Assembly: GCA_029781975.1 (NCBI GenBank)
Contig: JAKOVQ010000003.1
Span: 314,034-378,033 of the forward strand
DNA length: 64,000 nt
Reading direction: 5' to 3'
Origin: Acidobacteriota bacterium
GTDB lineage: Bacteria; Acidobacteriota; Thermoanaerobaculia; UBA5066
In this document: positions 19,593-26,711 of the stretch, piece by piece
How the letters are laid out: every line of letters begins with the position of its first letter
Numbering within the stretch: position 1 is the first letter of the stretch
Position numbers and translations under genes: made by a program
The notes under the pieces: generated by a model
Told to the model about the DNA's origin: nothing
The model's input: only the letters and a program-made list of their open reading frames with translations
The model's database searches: none

Positions 19593-20093
19593 ATGCGAAT
19601 GATCGACCCCATCCTCATGGAGTTCGACCGGGAGTGCTCGACGACCCGGAAGGTCCTCGAGCGCGTCGACGACGCGCACCTCGACTTCAGGCCGCACGAG
19701 AAGTCGATGACGATGCGGCACCTCGCCTACCACCTGGCGACCCTCCCGCACTGGATCGGCGATGCCCTCCTCGCGGACGGCTTCGACCTCGCCGCGAGGA
19801 AGCCACCGTCGCCTCCCGCCACCGCCGCGGAGATCGTCCAGACGTTCGGCGCCGCCGTCACGAGGGCGAAGGAGGCGATGGCCCAGCTGGACGACGCGAA
19901 GGCCATGGGCGACTGGTCGCTCCGGAAGGGCGCGACGAGCCTCCTCACGCTCCCCCGGATCGCCCTCGTGAGGACGATCCTCCTCAACCACTCCATCCAC
20001 CACCGCGGGCAGCTGACGGTCTACCTGAGGATCGCCGGGATCCCCGTCCCGCCGATCTACGGCCCGACGGCCGACGAGAACCCGTTCGGCTGA
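19593..20093 (+). CDS. DinB-fold protein
   Basis: 166 residues. The four-helix-bundle DinB/YfiT fold is shown by the metal-binding histidines: one in MRHLAYHLATLPHWI (about 42-55) and two in LNHSIHHRGQLTVYL (about 132-140), the latter being the family's most conserved block. Known members are thiol-dependent S-transferases or of unknown role. The ATG has a GGAGGCAGC site upstream. It is followed after 10 bp by a crotonase gene. The gap before it (19415-19592) holds a TAGACT box (19478-19483) and GC-rich repeats of GGGCCGCGAC but no gene. Confidence 0.85.
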   Translation: MRMIDPILMEFDRECSTTRKVLERVDDAHLDFRPHEKSMTMRHLAYHLATLPHWIGDALLADGFDLAARKPPSPPATAAEIVQTFGAAVTRAKEAMAQLDDAKAMGDWSLRKGATSLLTLPRIALVRTILLNHSIHHRGQLTVYLRIAGIPVPPIYGPTADENPFG

Positions 20094-20103
20094 GGGGGCC
20101 GCG

Positions 20104-20880
20104 ATGAGCGTCGTCCTCTCCCAGCGCACAGGCCGCATCCTCACCGTCACCGTCAACCGTCCCGAGCGGCTCAACGCCCTGAACGCCGAGGTGGTCGAGG
20201 CCCTCCGCGAGACGTTCCACCAGGCCAAGTCGGACCCCGAGGTGGGGGCCCTCGTCGTCACCGGCGCCGGGGAGAAGGCGTTCGTCGCCGGCGCGGACAT
20301 CGGCGGCTTCCGCGGCCTCTCCCCGATCGCCGCGCGCGACCTGGCGCGGCGCGGGCAGACCGTCCTCGACCTCCTCGAGACGCTCGGGAAGCCCTCGATC
20401 GCGGCCGTGAACGGCTTCGCCCTCGGGGGCGGGTGCGAGCTGGCGATGGCCTGCACCCTCCGAGTCGCCTCGAGGACCGCCCGCTTTGGCCAGCCCGAGG
20501 TCAACCTCGGCCTGATCCCCGGCTACGCCGGGACGCAACGGCTCTCGAGGCTCGTCGGCAAGGGGTGTGCCCTCGAGATGATCCTGACGGGCGACCCGAT
20601 CGGGGCCGAGGAGGCCTGGCGGATCGGCCTCGTCAACCGCGTCGTCGAGCCGGCCGAGCTCCTCCCCGTCTGCAACGACCTGGCGGGCCGGATCCTCTCG
20701 AAGGCGCCGCTGGCGGTCCGCTACGCGCTCGACGCCGTGAACCACGGCCTCGAGATGCCGTTCGACCTGGCCGAGCAGCACGAGGCGACCCTCTTCGGCC
20801 TCTGCGCCGCGACGGAGGACATGGAGGAGGGGGTCTCGGCGTTCCTCGAGAAGAGGCCCGCCGCGTTCAAGGGGAAGTGA
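20104..20880 (+). CDS. Enoyl-CoA hydratase/isomerase (crotonase) family protein
   Basis: 258 residues. The crotonase fold is clear: oxyanion-hole segments EKAFVAGADIGGF and NGFALGGGCELAMAC, with the first catalytic Glu in GGCELA and the second in GQPEVNLGLIPGYAGTQRL. Both glutamates are present, so hydration of 2-trans-enoyl-CoA in fatty-acid or branched-chain amino-acid breakdown is likely. The C-terminal helix (HEATLFGLCAATEDMEEG) matches the trimer-forming tail of FadB1/EchA enzymes. It starts 10 bp after the DinB gene and its stop overlaps the aldo/keto reductase start (GTGA). Confidence 0.93.
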   Translation: MSVVLSQRTGRILTVTVNRPERLNALNAEVVEALRETFHQAKSDPEVGALVVTGAGEKAFVAGADIGGFRGLSPIAARDLARRGQTVLDLLETLGKPSIAAVNGFALGGGCELAMACTLRVASRTARFGQPEVNLGLIPGYAGTQRLSRLVGKGCALEMILTGDPIGAEEAWRIGLVNRVVEPAELLPVCNDLAGRILSKAPLAVRYALDAVNHGLEMPFDLAEQHEATLFGLCAATEDMEEGVSAFLEKRPAAFKGK

Positions 20881-21782
20881 GCAGCCGGCGGGACGCCCTT
20901 CCGCTCCGCCCCTTCGGCGCCACCGGCCTCGAGGTCCCTCCCCTGGGCCTCGGGGCCGGGCCCGCCGGCGACCCGGGGCTGAGCGAGGCCGAGGCGGAGC
21001 GGCTCCTCGGGACGGCGCTCGACGAGGGGATCGCCCTCGTCGACACCGCCCCGAGCTACGGGCTCTCGGAAGAGCGGATCGGCCGGCACCTCGCCCGCCG
21101 CCGCGGCGGCTTCGTCCTCTCGACGAAGCTCGGCTACGGCGTCCCCGGCGTCCCCGACTGGACGGGGCCCTGCATCACGGCCGGGGTCGAGCGGGCGCTC
21201 CGGCTCCTTTCGACCGACGTCCTCGACGTCGCCCACCTCCACTCGTGCCCGCTCGACGTCCTCCTCCGCGGGGACGTCGTCGAGGCGCTCTCGCGCGCCG
21301 TCTGCGCGGGGAAGGCGAGGGTCGCGGCGTATTCCGGCGAGGGCGACGCCCTCGCGTGGGCCGTCGACTCCGGCGCGTTCGGCGCCGTCCAGGCGTCCGT
21401 CAGCGTCTGCGACCAGGGGAGCCTCGACGGCCCCCTCGCCCGCGCGGCAGCGCGCGGCCTCGGCGTCCTGGCGAAGCGGTCGCTCGCGAACGCCGCGTGG
21501 AGCGGCGCTCCACCGACGCCGGGCGACGCGGCCGCGGCGGCCTACCGCGAGCGGTGGTCGGCCCTCTCCCTCGCCGACCTCGGCCTCGAGCCGGCCGAGC
21601 TCGCGCTCCGGTTCACGGCCTTCGCTCCGGGCGTCTCGTCCGCCCTCGCCGGGACCCGCACCCCGGAGCGGCTGCGCACCCTCGCGGCGATCGTCCGAAA
21701 GGGTCCGCTGGCGGACGAGATCGTCGCCGAGGTCCGGCGGCGCTGGCGCGAGAGGGGCGCGGGCTGGCCCGGGATGATCTGA
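20877..21782 (+). CDS. Aldo/keto reductase
   Basis: 301 residues, (beta/alpha)8 NAD(P)H-dependent oxidoreductase. The catalytic tetrad is visible: Asp and Tyr in DTAPSYGLSEERIG, Lys in STKLGYG and His in VAHLHSC. The C-terminal NADPH-binding region contains SSALAGTRTPERL, as in the AKR subgroup that includes D-threo-aldose/galactose dehydrogenase-like proteins. Start GTG overlaps the crotonase stop, giving a DinB-crotonase-AKR operon. Substrate cannot be inferred. Converges on the DUF3365 gene 9 bp further on. Confidence 0.88.
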   Translation: MSSRRDALPLRPFGATGLEVPPLGLGAGPAGDPGLSEAEAERLLGTALDEGIALVDTAPSYGLSEERIGRHLARRRGGFVLSTKLGYGVPGVPDWTGPCITAGVERALRLLSTDVLDVAHLHSCPLDVLLRGDVVEALSRAVCAGKARVAAYSGEGDALAWAVDSGAFGAVQASVSVCDQGSLDGPLARAAARGLGVLAKRSLANAAWSGAPPTPGDAAAAAYRERWSALSLADLGLEPAELALRFTAFAPGVSSALAGTRTPERLRTLAAIVRKGPLADEIVAEVRRRWRERGAGWPGMI

Positions 21783-21791
21783 CGGGCGCGA

Positions 21792-22463
21792 TCAGAGGGG
21801 ACGGGAGAGGGTGAACGCGCCGCGCAGGTCCCCCTTCCGGAACCCGGTCGCCCGGTCGTCCGGGTAGAGCTCCTTCAGCTTCGACGCCACCGCCGGCTCG
21901 AGGTCGGTCCCGTGGCAGCCGAGGCAGGGGGCGCCCGTCCCGATCGCCTTCATGTAGCGGAACGTCCTCTGGCCGCCGGTGTCGACGACCTCCCAGCTCT
22001 CGACCCGGGCCGGCTCCTCACCCTTCGCGACCCGCTTGCGGAACGCCTCGAGCGTCTTCGTCTCCCACGCGTCCGGGGCGTTCTTCGGGTTGCGGACGCG
22101 GAGGGCCGTCCGGCCGACCTTCCACGGGGTCCCGTGCGACGTCGCGAGGGCGATCTCCGGTGCCCGCGTCCGGCAGACGTCGAGCGCCTTCGTCGGCCCC
22201 CCCTCCTTCATCGCGGCGACGAGCTCTCCCTGGAGCGACAGCATCAGGCTCCCGGCGAGGGAGCGCGCCTCGGCAGCGAGCGCCTCGGGCGACCCGGCCT
22301 CCGGAGCCGCCGGAGTCGCCGGGGATGCCGGCGCCGGCGCCGGCGCCTCCTGGGCGCGGGCGGGGAGCGTGGTGGCCAGCGTCGAGGCGATCGTGGCCGC
22401 GAGGAGGACGAGGAGGACGAGGAGGGCAGGGGGGACGAGGAGCGCGGGCCGGGCTGTCTTCAT
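21792..22463 (-). CDS. Exported haem-binding DUF3365 (Tll0287-like) protein
   Basis: 223 residues. A signal peptide or N-terminal anchor (PALLVPPALLVLLVLLAA) leads to an Ala/Pro linker and the DUF3365 domain (about 75-223). The domain has one c-type haem motif, CLGCH, in GAPCLGCHGTDL, and the conserved segments ALDVCRTRAPEIA and RNPKNAPDAWE. Tll0287-like domains are PAS-like haem folds thought to sense redox state or gases. The start ATG at 22463 follows GGAGG; a longer frame upstream is less likely. The gene lies 46 bp downstream of hrpB on the same strand. Confidence 0.85.
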   Translation of the reverse strand: MKTARPALLVPPALLVLLVLLAATIASTLATTLPARAQEAPAPAPASPATPAAPEAGSPEALAAEARSLAGSLMLSLQGELVAAMKEGGPTKALDVCRTRAPEIALATSHGTPWKVGRTALRVRNPKNAPDAWETKTLEAFRKRVAKGEEPARVESWEVVDTGGQRTFRYMKAIGTGAPCLGCHGTDLEPAVASKLKELYPDDRATGFRKGDLRGAFTLSRPL

Positions 22464-22509
22464 CCGTCGGTTCCTCCGGCCGACGAGCTTAGCCCGGAAG
22501 GGCACGCGG

Positions 22510-25092
22510 TCAATCCTCCCTGGCCCCCGGCGCAACGCCGCGACGCCGCGTCCCGCGCTGCGGCGGGGCGGTCCACGGGTCCTCGGGCCACGGGTGCTTC
22601 GGGTAGCGGCCGCGGAGCTCCCTGCGGACCAGCTGGTAGGTGCCGTTCCAGAAGCCCGCGAGGTCGTCGGTCACCTGCACGGGGCGGCCCGCGGGGGAGA
22701 GGAGCTCGAGGACGACCTTCACCCGGCCCTCGGCGACCCGCGGCGTCTCGGCGAGGCCGAAGAGCTCCTGGAGCTTGACCGCGAGGACGGGAGGCTTCCC
22801 CGCGGCGTACCGGAGGGGAACGCGCCGGCCGGTCGGGACCGGGAGCGTCTCCGGCGCCTCGCGGTCGAGGAGCGCGAGGAGGCGCGGCCCGAGCCGCCCC
22901 TTCAGGACGGGGAGCAGGGGAACGCCCCGGAGCTCGGCGAGGCGCCGCCGGCCCCGGCAGAGGTCGGGGAGGAGCGCGCCGAGCTCGTCGTCGTGAAGCG
23001 CCGGGATCCCGCGCTCCGGGAGCGCCGCCGCGAGGAACGAGAGGCGCTCCCTCAGCGAGGCGACGGCCCCGCCGAGGTCGAGCGCGCGCGGAAGGTCGGC
23101 CGAGGCCTTCGCCGCGAGGAGGGACGCCGTCGCCTCGTCGAGCGGTGCCGGGACCTCGCGCTCGTCGAGGACGAGGCCGTCGAAGAGGGTCTGCCGCCGC
23201 GCGACGACCAGCTCGCGCTCGTCGTCCCACGAGAGGGCGGTCCTCTCCTCGAGGCCGCCTCCAGGCACGTCGGCGAGCCACCCCGGCTCGACGGCGCTCG
23301 CGAGCCGGACCCGCTCGCGGCCGTCGCGCGCGGCCCCCGAGGTCTCGAGGACGAGGAAGAGAGGCGCGTCGCGGACGACGCTCCGCCCGTCGAGGACGAC
23401 GGCGCGCGGTCCCGAAAGGACCGCCTCCGCGCTGCCACGCGCGCGCCGCCGGGCCACGCGGTCCGGGAAGCCCGCCAGGAGGAGCCGGAGGAGCTCCGCC
23501 TCGGAGGGGGCCGCGGCGGCTCCGCCCCCGCGCGCCGCCGCCGCCCGCGCGAGGCGGTCGCGGAGCCGCAGGACCGCGCCGGTCGCTCCGGGCTCGAGGT
23601 CGCGCCGGTCGCCGCCGCGCTCGGCCTCTCCGACGAGGTCGTACCTCAGGAGGAGGTCCGAGCTCCCGGTTGGCAGCTCCGGCGCCGTCTCGTCGCCGAA
23701 CGCGCGCGCCGAGCGGAGGACGTCGCGCTCCTCGAGGAGCGACGCGAGGAGGGCCGCCTCGCGGGCGAGCCCCGCGTCCGCCCCGGCCACGACGACGGCG
23801 GCGAGCCGCGGGTGGAGGGGGAGGGCGGCCATCCGCCGCCCGAGCGCCGTCGGCGCGAACCCGTCCCGCTCCACGGCCCCGAGCCGGCGGAGGAGGTCGA
23901 GGCCGCGGCGGAGGAGCGCGGGGGGAGGCGCCTCGAACCAGCCGAAGCGCTCCGGGTCGCGCGCCGTCCAGAGGAGGACGTCGAGGAGAGTCCCGGCGAC
24001 GTCCGTCCGGGCGATCTCGGGCTCCTCGAACGGCGCGAGCGCGCGCTCCTCGGCCTTCGTGAAGAGACGAAGCGCGAGGCCGGGGCCGGTCCGCCCCGCG
24101 CGCCCGGCCCGCTGCTCGGCGCTGGCGCGCGAGACGCGGGAGAGCTCCAGCCGGTCGAGGCCGCTCCGGGGGTCGAACCTCAGGACCTTGGCGAGCCCGG
24201 AGTCGACGACGGCGCGGACCCCCTCGATCGTCAGGGAGGTCTCGGCGACGTTCGTCGCCAGGACGACCTTCCGCGTCCCGCGAGGCGCCGGGGCGAGGGC
24301 GGCGTCCTGCTGGCTCCCCGGGAGGTCCCCGTGGAGCGGGGCGAGAAGGAGACCGCGGCGCTCCCCGGCGGAGAGCGCCTCCAGCGACGCGCGGATGTCG
24401 CCCGCCCCCGGAAGGAAGACGAGGACGTCCCCCTCCGGGAGCTCGGAGAGCAGGCCACGGACGGCGGTCGCCACGCGGGCCGCGAGCGGCCGGCCGTCGG
24501 GAAGGGGGTCGTACCTGACGTCGACGGGAAAGCCGCGGCTCTCGACGCGGACCACCGGAGCCGGGCGCGCGGAGGAGCCGAGGAAGCGGGCGACGGGGTC
24601 CGGGTCGAGGGTCGCGGACGAAGCCAGGACGGCGAGGTCGCCGCGGAGCGTCTCCCTCACCTCCCTCAGCATCGCGAGGGCGAGGTCGGCGTGCCGGCTC
24701 CTCTCGTGGAGCTCGTCGAGCATCACCGCGGCGATCCCCGGGAGCGACGGGTCGGCGAGGAGACGCCGCGTCAGGATCCCCTCCGTGACGACGAGGATCC
24801 GGGTGGAGGGGGAGGCGACCGACTCGTCGCGCGTGAGGTACCCGGCGGTTCGCCCGACCGGCTCGCCCAGCTCCGCGGCGATCCTTCGCGCCGCGGCCCT
24901 CGTCGCGACCCTTCGCGGCTGGAGGACCCAGAGGGCCCCCGTCCCGAGGCAGCCCGCCTCCAGCAAGGCGACGGGGATCCGGGTCGTCTTCCCCGCGCCG
25001 GGCGGGGCGACCACCACGACGACCCTCCTCTCGCGAACGGCTGCGACCACGTCGCACAGCGCGCCGTCGATGGGGAGGGCGGGACGTTCCAC
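22510..25092 (-). CDS. hrpB: ATP-dependent helicase HrpB (DEAH family)
   Basis: 860 residues. DEAH-box RNA helicase motifs: Walker A APPGAGKTT, DELHERS (DEAH variant), SATLD, and in the second RecA domain ATNVAETSLT and QRAGRAGRTGPG. Beyond these come the winged-helix/ratchet region and the HrpB-specific C-terminal domain, ending with the family motif PVQVTDDLAGFWNGTY and YPKHPWPEDP. Cellular role in bacteria is poorly known. The start GTG at 25092 was chosen over an upstream ATG (25146) because a TATCCT box ends 6 nt before it and the protein then begins VERPALPI, where HrpB proteins normally begin. No ribosome site. Confidence 0.95.
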   Translation of the reverse strand: MERPALPIDGALCDVVAAVRERRVVVVVAPPGAGKTTRIPVALLEAGCLGTGALWVLQPRRVATRAAARRIAAELGEPVGRTAGYLTRDESVASPSTRILVVTEGILTRRLLADPSLPGIAAVMLDELHERSRHADLALAMLREVRETLRGDLAVLASSATLDPDPVARFLGSSARPAPVVRVESRGFPVDVRYDPLPDGRPLAARVATAVRGLLSELPEGDVLVFLPGAGDIRASLEALSAGERRGLLLAPLHGDLPGSQQDAALAPAPRGTRKVVLATNVAETSLTIEGVRAVVDSGLAKVLRFDPRSGLDRLELSRVSRASAEQRAGRAGRTGPGLALRLFTKAEERALAPFEEPEIARTDVAGTLLDVLLWTARDPERFGWFEAPPPALLRRGLDLLRRLGAVERDGFAPTALGRRMAALPLHPRLAAVVVAGADAGLAREAALLASLLEERDVLRSARAFGDETAPELPTGSSDLLLRYDLVGEAERGGDRRDLEPGATGAVLRLRDRLARAAAARGGGAAAAPSEAELLRLLLAGFPDRVARRRARGSAEAVLSGPRAVVLDGRSVVRDAPLFLVLETSGAARDGRERVRLASAVEPGWLADVPGGGLEERTALSWDDERELVVARRQTLFDGLVLDEREVPAPLDEATASLLAAKASADLPRALDLGGAVASLRERLSFLAAALPERGIPALHDDELGALLPDLCRGRRRLAELRGVPLLPVLKGRLGPRLLALLDREAPETLPVPTGRRVPLRYAAGKPPVLAVKLQELFGLAETPRVAEGRVKVVLELLSPAGRPVQVTDDLAGFWNGTYQLVRRELRGRYPKHPWPEDPWTAPPQRGTRRRGVAPGARED

Positions 25093-25098
25093 GAAACG

Positions 25099-25104
25099 AG
25101 GATA
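25099..25104 (-). promoter_or_regulatory. -10-like box TATCCT 6 nt before the hrpB GTG
   Basis: Minus-strand TATCCT, six bases, then GTG. It lies inside the divergent gap between hrpB and the glutamate dehydrogenase promoter. Leaderless candidate. Confidence 0.4.
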
Positions 25105-25154
25105 CGTGCGAAAACCCGCTTTCCAAGCGGCCACGCGGCCCCTCACCGATGCTA

Positions 25155-25160
25155 CAATCC
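25155..25160 (+). promoter_or_regulatory. -10 box TACAAT upstream of glutamate dehydrogenase
   Basis: TACAAT followed after seven bases by ATG 25168, the start of a mini-ORF that ends on the gdh start codon. RNA should start near 25167. Confidence 0.5.
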
Positions 25161-25167
25161 CCGAGAT

Positions 25168-25315
25168 GGTCCGCTGGGACGCGACTCCTCCGACGGGGAG
25201 CCGCCGGCGTTACCGAACCCCCTCTGGACAGCCGGTGCCGCGCAGCGGACGCACGATGCGGCCTTACCGGACGACCACCGAGTCGTCATCGCTCCCGATG
25301 AGAGGAATTTCATGA
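25168..25315 (+). CDS. Putative 48-codon leader ORF coupled to glutamate dehydrogenase
   Basis: A short frame opening ATG at 25168, seven bases after TACAAT, and stopping at TGA 25313-25315, whose bases overlap the gdh ATG at 25312 (ATGA). The peptide (MVRWDATPPTGSRRRYR...) is rich in Arg, Ser, Thr and Pro and resembles no family known to me. It could be a leaderless leader peptide that couples or regulates gdh translation, or only a 145-nt untranslated region that happens to be open. No independent evidence of translation. Confidence 0.3.
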
Positions 25316-26595
25316 AGAGTCCGTTCAACCCGTTCGAGATGGCCCAGGCCCAGTTCGACAAGGCGGCCGACGTCCTCGGCCTCGACGCCCCCTCCCGCGA
25401 CCTCCTGCGCTTCCCGCTCCGCGAGTACCACTTCTCGATCCCGGTCCGGATGGACGACGGGACGACGAAGGTCTTCCGCGGGTTCCGGGTCCAGCACAAC
25501 GACGCGCGCGGTCCGTCCAAGGGCGGCATCCGCTTCCACCCGCAGGAGACCGTCGACACCGTCCGGGCCCTGGCGATGTGGATGACGTGGAAGTGCTCCG
25601 TGGTCGACATCCCGCTCGGCGGCGGCAAGGGCGGGGTCATCTGCGACCCGCACAACCTGAGCCAGCGGGAGCAGGAGGGGATCTGCCGCGGCTGGATCCG
25701 CCAGATCGCCAAGAACGTCGGCCCCGTCAACGACGTCCCCGCCCCCGACGTCATGACCTCGCCCCAGCACATGCTCTGGATGCTCGACGAGTTCGAGACG
25801 ATCCACGGCGGCAAGTATCCCGGGTTCATCACGGGCAAGCCGCTCGGGATGGGTGGCTCCCTCGGCCGGACCGAGGCGACCGGCTACGGCGTCGTCTTCA
25901 CGCTGCGCGAGGCGCTCAAGCAGCTGGGGATCCCGATCGACAAGACGAGGGCCGCCGTCCAGGGCTTCGGCAACGTCTCGCAGTACGCCGTGAGGCTCTA
26001 CCAGCAGCTCGGCGGGAAGGTCGTCTGCGTCTCGTCGTGGGACCAGGCGGACCAGACCTCCTACACCTTCCGGAAGCTCGACGGCGTCGACCCGGACGCC
26101 CTCCTCGGGATCGCCGACCGCTTCGGCGGGATCGACAAGGAGAAGGCAGCGAAGCTGGGCTACGGGGTCCTTCCGGGAAGCGCCTGGATCGAGCAGGACG
26201 TCGACATCCTGATCCCGGCGGCGCTCGAGAACCAGATCACCGGCGAGACCGCCCGGAAGATCAAGCCCTCCGTGAAGGTGATCGCCGAGGGGGCCAACGG
26301 CCCGACGACCCCCGACGCCGACAAGGTCCTCCAGGAGCGCGGCATCTTCGTCATCCCCGACTTCCTCGCCAACGCCGGCGGCGTCACCTGCAGCTACTTC
26401 GAGCAGGTGCAGTGCAACCAGAACTACTACTGGGAGCTCGACGAGGTCCTCGGCAAGCTCGACACCAAGATGACCTCCGCCTTCCACGCCGTCTCCGAGC
26501 TCGCCGCCAAGCGGAAGCTCTACATGCGCGACGCGGCGTACGTCATCTCCGTGAGCCGCGTGGCCAAGGCCTGCAAGGACCGCGGCTGGGTCTGA
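25312..26595 (+). CDS. gdhA: Glu/Leu/Phe/Val dehydrogenase (glutamate dehydrogenase, hexameric type)
   Basis: 427 residues, the usual length of NAD(P)-glutamate dehydrogenases of about 50 kDa. It interconverts glutamate and 2-oxoglutarate plus ammonia. Signatures: VQHNDARGPSKGGIRFHP (with the substrate-binding Lys), the catalytic-lysine region VDIPLGGGKGGVICDP, PAPDVMT, GRTEATGYGV and the dinucleotide motif GFGNVSQYA. The C-terminal part ends NAGGVTCSYFEQVQ, standard. The acidic/non-acidic residue after the second strand is not diagnostic by eye, so cofactor choice (NAD or NADP) is open. The ATG is preceded by AGAGGAAT and overlaps the stop of a possible leader ORF. A hairpin lies just after the stop. 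Confidence 0.95.
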   Translation: MKSPFNPFEMAQAQFDKAADVLGLDAPSRDLLRFPLREYHFSIPVRMDDGTTKVFRGFRVQHNDARGPSKGGIRFHPQETVDTVRALAMWMTWKCSVVDIPLGGGKGGVICDPHNLSQREQEGICRGWIRQIAKNVGPVNDVPAPDVMTSPQHMLWMLDEFETIHGGKYPGFITGKPLGMGGSLGRTEATGYGVVFTLREALKQLGIPIDKTRAAVQGFGNVSQYAVRLYQQLGGKVVCVSSWDQADQTSYTFRKLDGVDPDALLGIADRFGGIDKEKAAKLGYGVLPGSAWIEQDVDILIPAALENQITGETARKIKPSVKVIAEGANGPTTPDADKVLQERGIFVIPDFLANAGGVTCSYFEQVQCNQNYYWELDEVLGKLDTKMTSAFHAVSELAAKRKLYMRDAAYVISVSRVAKACKDRGWV

Positions 26596-26610
26596 CCGTT
26601 TCCGGGCGGC

Positions 26611-26636
26611 GGGGGAGCCCCGGACGGGGCTCCCCC
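26611..26636 (+). terminator. GC-rich hairpin after glutamate dehydrogenase
   Basis: An 11-bp perfect stem (GGGGGAGCCCC / GGGGCTCCCCC) with a 4-nt loop, 15 bp after the gdh stop. No T-run follows, so it may only slow polymerase or protect the mRNA end. Confidence 0.5.
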
Positions 26637-26667
26637 GGCGCCCTCGCCGCGCGGCGTCCGGGACGGG

Positions 26668-26673
26668 TATAAG
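26668..26673 (+). promoter_or_regulatory. -10-like box TATAAG upstream of the PEP-synthase-domain gene
   Basis: TATAAG 38 bases before the ATG at 26712; the short leader contains a hairpin at 26680-26700 and a GGGGAGGGG ribosome site. Confidence 0.4.
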
Positions 26674-26679
26674 ACGTCC

Positions 26680-26700
26680 GGGGGCGCCGCCGGCGCCCCC
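26680..26700 (+). other. Hairpin in the 5' leader of the PEP-synthase-domain gene
   Basis: A 9-bp perfect G/C stem (GGGGGCGCC / GGCGCCCCC) with a 3-nt loop just before the ribosome site. It may stabilise the mRNA 5' end or modulate initiation. Confidence 0.45.
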
Positions 26701-26711
26701 GGGGAGGGGAG

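Noticed and set aside
21979-26595. A 1538-codon plus-strand frame covering hrpB and gdhA
   Set aside because: Only its last 427 codons (gdhA) are real; the rest is antisense to DUF3365 and hrpB and has no domain.
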